NCBI RefSeq assembly: GCF_008806385.1
Contig: NZ_VZZK01000037.1
Location: forward strand, 1-53,731
Length of the DNA: 53,731 nucleotides
Source: Methylobacterium soli
GTDB taxonomy: Bacteria > Pseudomonadota > Alphaproteobacteria > Rhizobiales > Beijerinckiaceae
Direction of reading: 5' to 3'
Position numbers and translations under genes: made by a program. This document shows positions 40,880 to 49,384 of this stretch, piece by piece (the first letter of the stretch is position 1; each line of letters opens with the position of its first letter). The notes beneath the pieces were generated by a model that saw only the letters and a program-made list of their open reading frames with translations, was not told the origin of the DNA and made no database searches.

Positions 40880-43024
40880 ATGGCACGCAAGCGCGTCGAA
40901 CGCACGGCCGACATCCTGATCGATGCCGTCTCCCGGCTCGGCCTTCCGCCCCGCTCCGTCGATCTTGAGGGGCTGCGGGCTTTCCTCGAACTGCCCGAGT
41001 TCGGAGGCTACGTCGAGGATGCCCGGGTCGCCCGGGCGCTGCGGGCGATGGCCGGTCAGCGCGCCTTCGCGGAGCGCGGCGCCGCATCGGTGGCCAAGGC
41101 GGTGCCCGGCCTGAAAGCCGTCGTGGCGAATGATCACAGCCTGACCTGGACCATCCGGGTCACGATCCCGCTCCTCGACGACGGACGCATGGAGCTTCGG
41201 CTCGAGACCGTGCCGGATGGCACGGCCGCCGAGATCCTCGACGGCATGGCCGAGCGGAACGATCCGGCCTGGCGGCTGGATGAGCTTCGCGCGGCCGTGA
41301 AGGCCGTCTCGGCGCAGGTGGCCCGGGCGCTCCGCAAGCCCGTCGACCGGCTGCGGGAGCAGGTCCTCGGGGATCTGCACGAGGTCGGCGCGGATGCCGG
41401 AACCTATATCGAGCACATGGACCGCTCGCTGCGCTCGCGGCAGTTCCGCCTCGGCCCCAATCTGGCCCGCTCCCTCAGCGACACCCTGATCCCCGTGCGC
41501 CGGCGCGCCAAGGTCGTGGCCCGGGAGGATTCGCGCCTGCGCCGCCTGCGCGATCAGGTCGGCTTCGGTGCCTATATCGAGAAATTCACCGCGGCCCGCC
41601 GCCTGAACCGCCGCATCGTGTTCCACATGGGCCCGACCAATTCGGGCAAGACCTACGCGGCGCTGGCAGCGCTCACCGCCGCGGCGACAGGGACCTATCT
41701 GGCCCCGCTCCGGCTCCTGGCCCTCGAGAACTACGAGACCCTGCTGGAGCGCGGCCTGCAGGCCGGGATGGTCACCGGCGAGGAGGTGCTCAGCGTCGAC
41801 AGGCCGACGCATACCTCGCGCACCATCGAGACCGCCGACCTGATGCGTCCGGTCGATGTCGCGGTCATCGACGAGATCCAGATGCTGTCCGACCCCGACC
41901 GCGGCTGGGCCTGGACCAATGCGCTCTTCGGAATCCCGGCCAAGACCGTCATCGTCTGCGGTTCGGACGACGCGCTGTCCGCCCTGCGCCGGGCCGCGGA
42001 GGCGGCCAACGAGTCCCTGGAGGTCGTGACCTTCGAGCGGAAGACGCCCCTCGTGCTCCTCGACGAGCCGGTGCCGCTCGAGATGGTGGAGCCGGGCGAT
42101 GCCGTCGTGGCCTTCTCGCGCAGGGCCGTGCACGAGAATCGCGAGGTTCTGGTCGCCCGCGGGCACAGCGTCGCGACGATCTACGGCGCACTCTCGCCCG
42201 AGGTGCGGCGCGCGGAGGCCGCCCGCTTCCGCACGGGCGAAGCCAACGTCCTCGTCACCACCGACGCGATCGGCATGGGCTTGAATCTCGGGCCCCTGAA
42301 GCGGATCGTGTTCTCGGCGGTCCGCAAGTGGGACGGCACGGGCGAGCGCGCCTTGACGAACTCGGAGATCCGCCAGATCGCCGGGCGCGCGGGCCGTTTC
42401 GGGCACCAGGAGGTCGGCTACGTCGCGGCCACCGACGAGACCGGGATCGAGCCGATCCGCACCGCGCTCGGCGGTGCCCCGACGGCTCCGGCCATCGACA
42501 CCCGCTTCTTCGTCCGGCCCGACCTCATCGCGATCAATTCCGTGGCGCAGGAGATGCAGACCGACAGCCTGCGGGAGGTCCTCACGCATTTCGCCCGCGC
42601 GACCTTCTATGCCGGATCGCCGTTCCAGCCCTCGGCGCTGGAAGAGATCCTGGAGGTCGCCCGCGTGGTCGATCGGGCGCGCCTGCCGATCCAGGAGAAG
42701 TTCGCCTTCTCGGTCTGCCCCATCGACCGGCGCGACGAGGTCTCGATGGGCCTGCTGGAGCGCTGGACGCAGGCCCGCGCCGCCGGCGTCGCCGTGCCGG
42801 CCCTGCGGGCGAATCTCGGCGGGCAGCTCGATTATCAGGAGCGCAGCGTCAAGCTCGCGAGCGCCTATCTGTGGTTGTCCCGCCGATTCCCGGAGACCTT
42901 CGACGACGTCGCGGCGATCCGGGACATGCGCGCGCGCTCGAACGGCGTCATCGAGCGCCACCTCCGCGAAACCGCGACCCGAAAAGCAGAGCGCCGGTCG
43001 CGTCGCGCCGTCGGAGGCCGCTGA
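40880..43024 (+). CDS. SUV3-like SF2 helicase
   Basis: 714 residues. The helicase core is clearly of the SUV3/mitochondrial RNA helicase type: Walker A GPTNSGKT (252-258 region, Gly 251 start), 'YLAPLRLLALENYE', 'VDVAVIDEIQML', 'RGWAWTNALFG', 'TDAIGMGLNLGPLKRIVFSA' and 'RQIAGRAGRFG'. N-terminal 240 residues are helical and lack a known domain. Mitochondrial SUV3 unwinds RNA for degradation with PNPase; bacterial relatives in alphaproteobacteria are little studied. ATG 40880 was chosen over an in-frame start at 40844 on the basis of AGGTGG spacing. Converges on pxpA with a 3-bp gap. Confidence 0.86.
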   Translation: MARKRVERTADILIDAVSRLGLPPRSVDLEGLRAFLELPEFGGYVEDARVARALRAMAGQRAFAERGAASVAKAVPGLKAVVANDHSLTWTIRVTIPLLDDGRMELRLETVPDGTAAEILDGMAERNDPAWRLDELRAAVKAVSAQVARALRKPVDRLREQVLGDLHEVGADAGTYIEHMDRSLRSRQFRLGPNLARSLSDTLIPVRRRAKVVAREDSRLRRLRDQVGFGAYIEKFTAARRLNRRIVFHMGPTNSGKTYAALAALTAAATGTYLAPLRLLALENYETLLERGLQAGMVTGEEVLSVDRPTHTSRTIETADLMRPVDVAVIDEIQMLSDPDRGWAWTNALFGIPAKTVIVCGSDDALSALRRAAEAANESLEVVTFERKTPLVLLDEPVPLEMVEPGDAVVAFSRRAVHENREVLVARGHSVATIYGALSPEVRRAEAARFRTGEANVLVTTDAIGMGLNLGPLKRIVFSAVRKWDGTGERALTNSEIRQIAGRAGRFGHQEVGYVAATDETGIEPIRTALGGAPTAPAIDTRFFVRPDLIAINSVAQEMQTDSLREVLTHFARATFYAGSPFQPSALEEILEVARVVDRARLPIQEKFAFSVCPIDRRDEVSMGLLERWTQARAAGVAVPALRANLGGQLDYQERSVKLASAYLWLSRRFPETFDDVAAIRDMRARSNGVIERHLRETATRKAERRSRRAVGGR

Positions 43025-43027
43025 CCC

Positions 43028-43789
43028 TCACGCCGCGAAGGACGCGAGCGCGATGTCCGCGCCTTCGAGGCGCTGGCGCACCGCGCGGGCGGTCGCCACC
43101 GCGTGCTCGCTATCGCCGTGCACGCAGATCGAGCGGATCGGCGTCGGCAGACGGGCTCCGGCTGCGGTGATGATGGCGCCCTCGCGCACCATCGCGAGGA
43201 CCCGCTCGGCCGCAGCATCGGCGGTGTCGATCAGCGCCCCGGGCAAGCCGCGCGTGATGAGCTGCCCGTCCTCGGTATAGCCGCGGTCGGCGAAGATCTC
43301 CTGATGAACCGCGAGGCCGGCGGCTTCGCCGGCGGGCACCTGGGCTGTCAGGGCTATGGCCAGGAGCGCGAGACCCGGGTCGACCGCCCGCACCGCGCGC
43401 GCGATGGCATCGGCGACCGGCCGCTCCGCCGCCGCGAGATTGGCGAGGGCCCCGTGCGCCTTGACGTAAGTGATGCGATGACCCGCATAGGCTGCGAGGG
43501 CCTGCGCGGCGCCGACTTGGTAGGCGACGAGCCGCTCGATCTCGGGCGCGCTGAAGGGCATGCGGCGCCGCCCGAACCCCCAGAGATCGGGAAAGCCCGG
43601 ATGCGCCCCGACCGCAACGCTCCGCGCTCTCGCCAGCGCGAAGGTCGCCGCCATGATTTCGGGATCCCCCGCATGCAACCCACACGCGACGTTGGCGGAA
43701 GTCACCACGTCGAGCATCGCCGCGTCGTCGCCACACCGGTAGGTGCCAAAGCCCTCTCCAAGATCGGCATTGAGATCGACGGACAGCAT
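43028..43789 (-). CDS. pxpA: 5-oxoprolinase subunit A (LamB/YcsF)
   Basis: 253 residues starting 'MLSVDLNADLGEGFGTYRCG', the canonical LamB/YcsF opening; 'NVACGLHAGDPEIMAATFAL' and 'VGAHPGFPDLWGFGRR' are further signatures. With PxpB and PxpC it hydrolyses 5-oxoproline to glutamate using ATP. It is the last gene of the operon, after the MFS transporter, separated by 132 bp. The C-terminus ('ICVHGDSEHAVATARAVRQR') is complete. Confidence 0.93.
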   Translation of the reverse strand: MLSVDLNADLGEGFGTYRCGDDAAMLDVVTSANVACGLHAGDPEIMAATFALARARSVAVGAHPGFPDLWGFGRRRMPFSAPEIERLVAYQVGAAQALAAYAGHRITYVKAHGALANLAAAERPVADAIARAVRAVDPGLALLAIALTAQVPAGEAAGLAVHQEIFADRGYTEDGQLITRGLPGALIDTADAAAERVLAMVREGAIITAAGARLPTPIRSICVHGDSEHAVATARAVRQRLEGADIALASFAA

Positions 43790-43921
43790 GCAATTCTCCC
43801 TGACTTGGCGACGCAATCGGCGGCGAACGGAGCGAGCCTTGACCATGTCGGCTCGAGCTCACGCTTGTCGGTCCTCGGCTTCACGCACTTCGCCGATGGG
43901 TCGTCCGCTTCGAAGCGCGCT

Positions 43922-45199
43922 TCAGGCGGTGGCGGGCGCCGCGATCGGCCGATCCGGAACAGGCTCCCCGTCGGCCTCGAGTTCCCGTCCGGCCGTCTCC
44001 GGCAAGATCAGGGCCGACACGATCACCAGAAGATAGCCGCTCACCGCCATCACCCCGATGGCGACGCCGAGCGTCAGCGAGGCGCTGAGATATCCCACGA
44101 GCGCGGGACAGATCGCTCCGACGGCGCGCCCGAAATTGTAACAGAACCCCTGTGCCGAGCCCCGCACCCGGCTTGGAAACAATTCACTCAGGAAAGCGCC
44201 CATCCCGGAGAACACGCCGGAAAGGAAGAAGCCCAACGGAAAACCGAGGAACAGCATCGAGGTGTCGTTGATCGGGATCAGCATGTAGATCGACACCAGC
44301 GTTCCGGCGCAGGCGCCGAACAGGATGAAGCCCTTTCGCCGGCCGATGCGATCGGACAGATAGGCGCTGGTGAGATAGCCGAGGAACGAGCCGACGATCA
44401 GCACGAGAAGGTACCCGCTCGTGTTGAGCACGGAGAGGTTGCGTTCCGTCTTCAAATAGGTGGGCAGCCAGGTGGTCACCGAGTAATAGGCACCCTGCAT
44501 GCCGGTCGCGAGCAGGCTCGCCATGATCGTGCGGCCGATGAGTTCGCGCGAGAAAATGTCGAGGAAGTTGCCCTTGTCGCCGGCCTTCGACATGCGTGCC
44601 CGCGTCTCACGGTAGACGGCCGGATCCTCGATGTTGCGGCGGATGTAGAAGATGAGCACTGCCGGCAGGGCACCGAGCCAGAACAGGACGCGCCACGCGA
44701 GCGCCGGCTCGACGAAGGCGAACACCGCCCAATAGGCGATGGCCGCCATGCCCCAGCCCACCGCCCAGCTGCTCTGCACCAGTCCCACGGCCTTGCCGCG
44801 GTAGCGCGCCTGAATCGCCTCGGCGATGAGGACGGAACCGACCGACCACTCACCCCCGAAGCCGAGCCCCTGCATCGCGCGGGTGAACAGCAACTGCTCG
44901 TAGGATTGGGTGAAGCCGCTCAGCACGGTGAAGACGGTGAACCACGCAACCGTCACTTGCAGGATCAGGACCCGACCGTAGCGGTCCGCCAGGACACCCG
45001 CGAGCCAGCCGCCGATCGCCGAGGTCACGAGGGCGGCGGTGGCGATGTTCCCCGCCTCCGTTTTGGTCAGCCCCCAGACGAGCGTCAGGGTCGAGATCAT
45101 GAAGGTGTAGACCATGTAGTCGAACGCATCGACGCCGTAGCCCGCGAAGGCCGCAGTCAAAACACGGCGCTCCTCGGTGTTCGTGTCTCTCAGCCACAT
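43922..45199 (-). CDS. MFS transporter, sialate/aromatic-acid:H+ symporter type
   Basis: 425 residues with 12 predicted membrane helices. Between helices 2 and 3 is the MFS motif 'GVLADRYGRVLILQ', and 'RAMQGLGFGGEWSVGSVLIA' is typical of the NanT/AAHS-like subgroup, as is 'YLSDRIGRRKGFILFG' in the second half. It is cotranscribed with the 5-oxoprolinase genes, so 5-oxoproline, D-glutamate or a precursor is the likely substrate. CAGGAG precedes ATG 45199. Confidence 0.88.
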   Translation of the reverse strand: MWLRDTNTEERRVLTAAFAGYGVDAFDYMVYTFMISTLTLVWGLTKTEAGNIATAALVTSAIGGWLAGVLADRYGRVLILQVTVAWFTVFTVLSGFTQSYEQLLFTRAMQGLGFGGEWSVGSVLIAEAIQARYRGKAVGLVQSSWAVGWGMAAIAYWAVFAFVEPALAWRVLFWLGALPAVLIFYIRRNIEDPAVYRETRARMSKAGDKGNFLDIFSRELIGRTIMASLLATGMQGAYYSVTTWLPTYLKTERNLSVLNTSGYLLVLIVGSFLGYLTSAYLSDRIGRRKGFILFGACAGTLVSIYMLIPINDTSMLFLGFPLGFFLSGVFSGMGAFLSELFPSRVRGSAQGFCYNFGRAVGAICPALVGYLSASLTLGVAIGVMAVSGYLLVIVSALILPETAGRELEADGEPVPDRPIAAPATA

Positions 45200-45269
45200 C
45201 GCTGTTCTCCTGAGGAAGGATGGACGGAACGGGCGCGGCCCATCGGGGACGTGCGTGGCAGATCCCGGT

Positions 45270-46109
45270 TCAGGCGAACGGAAGATCGCGGTTCAGGAGG
45301 TCGGTGATCAGCATGTGCCCGGGCGAATGCGTGATGCAGAGAGCGGGCGCCGCCGCCGTGACGACCGCCTGGGGCGTGACCCCGCAGGCCCAGAAGACCG
45401 GGATCTCGTCCGCCTCGATCGCGACCGGATCGCCGAAATCCGGGCGATCGATATTCTCGATGCCGATCAGGCGCGGATCCCCGAGATGGATCGGTGCCCC
45501 GTGCACCGCCGGCATCCGCGCGGTGACCTGCACGGCACGGATCGCGGCCGCGGCCTTCATCGGGCGCATCGAGACGACGAGCGGGCCGTGGAAGGGCCCG
45601 GCGGGGCTCGTCGGGATGTTCGTCCGATACATCGCGACATTGCGTCCCTGCGCGACGTGGCGGAGCGGGATGCCGGCGGCGAGAAGGGCCTCCTCGAACG
45701 AGAAGGAGCAGCCGAGGACGAAGCTGACGAAATCGTCCCGCCACAGGCCGGACACGTCCGAGACCTCGGAGACGGGGTGTCCGTTTTCGAACAGGCGGTA
45801 CGCCGGCACGTCGGTGGCGATATCCAGGTCCTCTCCGAGGGCCGGCAAACCACGCGCACCCGGAGCGGAGACGGCCAGGAGCGGACAGGGCTTCGGGTTC
45901 TGCTGACAGAAGCGCAGGAAGTCGCTGGCCAGCGCAGCCGGCAGGATCACCAGATTGCCCTGAACATGGGCCGGAGCGAGTCCGACCGTGTGGCCGCGCC
46001 AATCCCCGCGGCGAATGGCTTGGCGCGCCTCGCGCGCCGACCAGGCGGGCATGCTTGCCGCGATGGGGGCGGCCGCCGCGAGACTGCCCTGGTCGATTTG
46101 CCGGTTCAT
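45270..46109 (-). CDS. DUF1445 putative hydro-lyase, D-glutamate cyclase-related
   Basis: 279 residues of the DUF1445 family ('NRGHTVGLAPAHVQGN'-like block, 'FVLGCSFSFEEALLAAGIPL', 'CGVTPQAVVTAAAP', 'ITHSPGHMLITDLLN'). Members cluster with 5-oxoprolinase genes, and the mammalian DUF1445 protein DGLUCY acts as D-glutamate cyclase, forming 5-oxo-D-proline. By context this enzyme may supply or isomerise substrate for PxpABC; that is inference. ATG 46109 has GGAGG 5 nt upstream, so it was preferred to an ATG at 46136 that overlaps pxpC. Confidence 0.85.
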   Translation of the reverse strand: MNRQIDQGSLAAAAPIAASMPAWSAREARQAIRRGDWRGHTVGLAPAHVQGNLVILPAALASDFLRFCQQNPKPCPLLAVSAPGARGLPALGEDLDIATDVPAYRLFENGHPVSEVSDVSGLWRDDFVSFVLGCSFSFEEALLAAGIPLRHVAQGRNVAMYRTNIPTSPAGPFHGPLVVSMRPMKAAAAIRAVQVTARMPAVHGAPIHLGDPRLIGIENIDRPDFGDPVAIEADEIPVFWACGVTPQAVVTAAAPALCITHSPGHMLITDLLNRDLPFA

Positions 46110-46132
46110 CGGGTCCTCCAAGGCGCGCATCG

Positions 46133-47152
46133 TCATCCGACCACGCCGTCGATCAGGTTGAGCCCGAGCAGGTACTCGGAACTGAGATTCGTGCGGATCA
46201 CCGGGGTCAGAACGACGGGCTCCGCGAGCGCCTCTCGCTCGGCTCGCCGCGCCGCGACCGCCTGCTCCAACGAGACCGATGCGAAATGCAGGACGCTGCC
46301 GGCCTGAGCCTGGGCCAAACGGCCGAGATCGGCGCCGATCACGGTTGCGATCTTCGGATAGCCGCCCGTCGGCTGGCGGTCGGCCATCAGGACGATCGGC
46401 AGCCCGTCGCCGGGCACCTGGATCGCTCCCATCGCGATCCCGTCGGAGACGATGTTGTAATCGCCAGCATGGCTGAGCTTCGTGCCCGCGAGGAAGCAGG
46501 CCATCCGGTCACCGCGCGCCGTGACCGTCCAGGGATTTGCCAGGAAGGCGTCGATCTCGGAAGGCGGGAAGAAGTCGGCCTGTGGCCCGAGGACGACGCG
46601 AATTCTATCAGCCGGCCGTTCGAGCCAGGGGGACACCAATTGTGCCGGTTCGCCGATCGCGGGTTGCGACCGAATGATCGGAATTACATCGCCGGATCGG
46701 AGGGCACGTCCTTCGAGGCCACCGAAGCCAGAACGCGTGTGGGTGGCGGTCGAGCCCAAAGTATCGGCGACCTCGATCCGGCCCGCGGCCGCGAGATAGC
46801 ACCAGGCGCCGCTTCGTCCTGCCTTGATGGTCAGCACTGCGCCGGGCCGCAGGGTCAACGCGACGGCCGTCGGAAGCGGGCGTCCGTCGAGATCGATCCG
46901 GAAGCTGCCTCCGGCGACGGCGAGGTCGAGAGGTGCATCCTCGGCCGTCAGGGAAATGCCGCCGAGCGAGACCTCGATCGCCGTGGCGGTCCGCTCATTG
47001 CCGAGCGCCCGGTTGGCCGCGGCGTGGGCCAGCGGGTCCATCGGCCCGGCGGGCGTGATGCCGTAGCGCATGTAGCCGTGCCGTCCCGCATCCTGCAGCG
47101 TGGCCCCGCCGCCGGTCGAGAGGATCCGAAGGTGAGCATCCGGCACGGCCAT
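46133..47152 (-). CDS. pxpC: 5-oxoprolinase subunit C (biotin-dependent carboxyltransferase-like)
   Basis: 339 residues matching the KipA/PxpC family: 'GGGATLQDAGRHGYMRYGIT' at the start, 'GPMDPLAHAAANRALGNE', and 'MADRQPTGGYPKIATVIGAD' toward the C-terminus. Forms the ATP-dependent 5-oxoprolinase with PxpA and PxpB. ATG 47152 overlaps the pxpB stop codon (a GTG directly upstream at 47155 is also possible), so the pair is translationally coupled. Confidence 0.92.
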   Translation of the reverse strand: MAVPDAHLRILSTGGGATLQDAGRHGYMRYGITPAGPMDPLAHAAANRALGNERTATAIEVSLGGISLTAEDAPLDLAVAGGSFRIDLDGRPLPTAVALTLRPGAVLTIKAGRSGAWCYLAAAGRIEVADTLGSTATHTRSGFGGLEGRALRSGDVIPIIRSQPAIGEPAQLVSPWLERPADRIRVVLGPQADFFPPSEIDAFLANPWTVTARGDRMACFLAGTKLSHAGDYNIVSDGIAMGAIQVPGDGLPIVLMADRQPTGGYPKIATVIGADLGRLAQAQAGSVLHFASVSLEQAVAARRAEREALAEPVVLTPVIRTNLSSEYLLGLNLIDGVVG

Positions 47153-47895
47153 CACCGAGTCTGCCGCGCGATGATCTCCCCCGCCGCGGCGCGGCGGTCG
47201 AGATTCGCGAAGGTCGACGCGTCGATCGCTTCGAAGCGCAAGCTGTCCCCGCCTTCGATCAGGAAATTCGGATTCCGGCTCTTAGAGAACAGCCGTTCGG
47301 GCGTGCGGGCGAGCACGTACCAGCCCGTCGGCATGGGAAAGGTCGCGACCGCCGCGAGACCGCCGCCGATCAGAAGCGCGCTCTGCGGGTGCGGCGGCCT
47401 CGGACGCGCTCGGCGCGAGATGGCGAGTTCGGCGGGCAACCCGCCGAGATAGGCGAAACCCGGGGCAAACCCGTACATGTAGACCCGGTACTCCGCGGTT
47501 CGATGCAGCGCGGCGACGCGCTCGACTGTCAGTCCGGCAATCTCCGCAACCTCGGCGATATCCTCGGCAAAGCCCGGATCGTAACAGCAGGGAAGCGTCC
47601 AGATCCGGCCCGGAGCGCGAACCGCGCTCGCGCGGGCGCTGATCGTCTCGACGAGCGCGACGAGGCGACTGCGTTCGAGCACGAGCGGATCGTAGTGGAT
47701 CATCAGCGAGCGATAAGTCGGCACCGATTCGCAGAAGCCGTCCGGCCGTTCGTCTCGCAGGGCTGCGTCGAGGGCCAGCACCCGGTCGTTGATCGCCGGA
47801 TCGACGACGGTGCCGAACTCGACCACGAGGGCGGCCTCGCCCGCGTCGAGAAATCGGGGCGATGTTCGATCTGGGCTCGCTGCCGGTGGCATCAT
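47152..47895 (-). CDS. pxpB: 5-oxoprolinase subunit B (KipI/allophanate hydrolase subunit 1-like)
   Basis: 247 residues. Family blocks 'SLMIHYDPLVLERSRLVALV', 'YMYGFAPGFAYLGGLPAEL' and 'GGLAAVATFPMPTGWYVLA' identify the PxpB/KipI fold. First structural gene after the LysR regulator; a strong AGGAGGTG lies 5-6 nt before ATG 47895. A 162-bp gap with a candidate operator separates it from lysR. Confidence 0.92.
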   Translation of the reverse strand: MMPPAASPDRTSPRFLDAGEAALVVEFGTVVDPAINDRVLALDAALRDERPDGFCESVPTYRSLMIHYDPLVLERSRLVALVETISARASAVRAPGRIWTLPCCYDPGFAEDIAEVAEIAGLTVERVAALHRTAEYRVYMYGFAPGFAYLGGLPAELAISRRARPRPPHPQSALLIGGGLAAVATFPMPTGWYVLARTPERLFSKSRNPNFLIEGGDSLRFEAIDASTFANLDRRAAAGEIIARQTR

Positions 47896-48021
47896 TTGCG
47901 CACCTCCTGCTTGCGGGGCCTGACGCGGGGTCCGTGCGGCCCGGGCGTCCGGCGAGATCCTCTCTCAGGGGCGACTCTCGCCTTCAGATGTGGCAGCGTC
48001 CCACCGAGCCCGGGCCTGCGC

Positions 48022-48033
48022 CAATCGTGATTG
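48022..48033. promoter_or_regulatory. Palindrome between lysR and pxpB, candidate LysR operator
   Basis: CAATC-GT-GATTG (48022-48033) is a perfect palindrome in the 162-bp gap before pxpB, with outer bases extending toward the T-N11-A pattern of LysR sites. It lies 127 bp upstream of the pxpB ATG. Likely target of the LysR protein encoded next to it, though unproven. Confidence 0.45.
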
Positions 48034-48057
48034 CGAATGGAGGCCGATAAGCGCCGG

Positions 48058-48951
48058 TTATCCATCGGCTGACGCGGATCGCGCGACCGCCTGGGCAATC
48101 CGCGCAGCCTCCTCGACGAGGTGATAGGCCGGTCGGCTGGCATAGGTCGCCGTGAACGTGATCGGCGACAGGTTCACGGTGGTGGGGAGGACGTGCAACG
48201 CGCCCGCCGCGAGCTCGCGGCCAATGACATCGGGCGGGATGAGGCAGATCCCGAGTCCCTCGATCGTCATCTTGATGATCGTCGCGAGAGACGCGCTGGT
48301 GTGAATCTGCGGCGGCGGATGGTTCGCGCGCAAGATCAGGTCGCGCAATTCGACGTAGGGGCTCGTGTTCTTCGGGTATGTGATGAGGGGATGGCTCAGC
48401 AGGTCCGCCAGGTCCAGTGTCCTGCTCGCATCGACGAGATGCGGTGAAGCGATCCAGGCGACGGAGACGCTGCACAGCGAGCGGTTCACGAGGTTCGGCA
48501 GGGTGATCGGCCCCACCAGAAGTGCCAGATCGATGTCGTTGTTGACGAGGGCCGCCTGCATGTTCGGCGAGATATCGACCGCGATGTCCACGCTCACGCC
48601 CGGGAAGGTCGCCCGCATGCGCTCGACGAAACGCATCAGCCACGTTTGAACGATCGTCTCCGAGACGCCGAGCCGCAGCGTGCCGGTCATCGTGGCGGGG
48701 CTCGCCAGAGCCGTGACCATCTCGGCGCGCAGGGCGAGGAACCGCTCCGCGTAGCGGAGCAGTTCGCGGCCTGTGTCGGTCAGGGTCACATCCCGGCTGC
48801 GTCGCTCGAGGAGCGGCCCGAATTCGTGCTCGAGCGCCGCGATCCTCTGGGAGACGGCCGGTTGTGTCGTGTTCACCTGCTCGCTGGCTCGCCGAAAGCT
48901 CGAAAAGGTCGCCACCCAGTAGAAGATCTCCAGGCTTCGCAGATCCGCCAT
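48058..48951 (-). CDS. LysR-type regulator of the 5-oxoproline operon
   Basis: 297 residues: HTH 'FSSFRRASEQVNTTQPAVSQ', then 'RLGVSETIVQTWLMRFVERM' opening the effector domain, and 'IEGLGICLIPPDVIGRELAA' near the C-terminus. It is transcribed in the same direction as pxpB-pxpC-DUF1445-MFS-pxpA and immediately upstream, so it probably regulates them in response to 5-oxoproline or a related acid, and may be cotranscribed. Confidence 0.88.
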   Translation of the reverse strand: MADLRSLEIFYWVATFSSFRRASEQVNTTQPAVSQRIAALEHEFGPLLERRSRDVTLTDTGRELLRYAERFLALRAEMVTALASPATMTGTLRLGVSETIVQTWLMRFVERMRATFPGVSVDIAVDISPNMQAALVNNDIDLALLVGPITLPNLVNRSLCSVSVAWIASPHLVDASRTLDLADLLSHPLITYPKNTSPYVELRDLILRANHPPPQIHTSASLATIIKMTIEGLGICLIPPDVIGRELAAGALHVLPTTVNLSPITFTATYASRPAYHLVEEAARIAQAVARSASADG

Positions 48952-49188
48952 CGCGTCATCGATCCGTGGTTTGCCGGTACGCGATGCACCGTCCGAGCCA
49001 TGAAGGCTCGATCAGTGTGTGCTGGAAACCGATCGCCGCGAAAGGGCGATTTCAGATCGTGCTCGCAAGTACAGCGCATGGCGATGCGGCTGCCCGGCGG
49101 AAAGTCTCGATCGCCAGGACAGACATCGACCGACGATCGCGGGATATGAGATCCGTAGCACGCTGGTTTTCGTTCCCTGTGAGCCTCC

Positions 49189-49204
49189 CGTGATGTGGAT
49201 CACG
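49189..49204. promoter_or_regulatory. CRP/FNR-like site upstream of the 49385 gene
   Basis: CGTGAT-GTGG-ATCACG (49189-49204) is a perfect 6-bp inverted repeat fitting the CRP-type core GTGA-N6-TCAC. It lies about 180 bp before ATG 49385 in the 433-bp divergent gap 48952-49384, which otherwise has no convincing gene. The same core occurs upstream of the RTX gene at 53111-53124. Confidence 0.5.
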
Positions 49205-49384
49205 GTGCGGGAGATTCCACGGGTCCATATCGGTCGGCGAGGCCTCGCGGCGCGATGCGCCTCAAGCGGCAAGGATGCCAAAGTCCAGCCTTCCGGAAGC
49301 CCGAAGCCCTGGCTGGCGGCACCACCGTCCCGTCGACGTGATCGTCCAAACCGAGCCTTTGGACCGAGACCTTGGAGACGCTCC

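Noticed and set aside
40538..42961. A long minus-strand open frame opposite the DUF2934 and SUV3-like genes
   Set aside because: It spans two real plus-strand genes and has no recognisable protein features.
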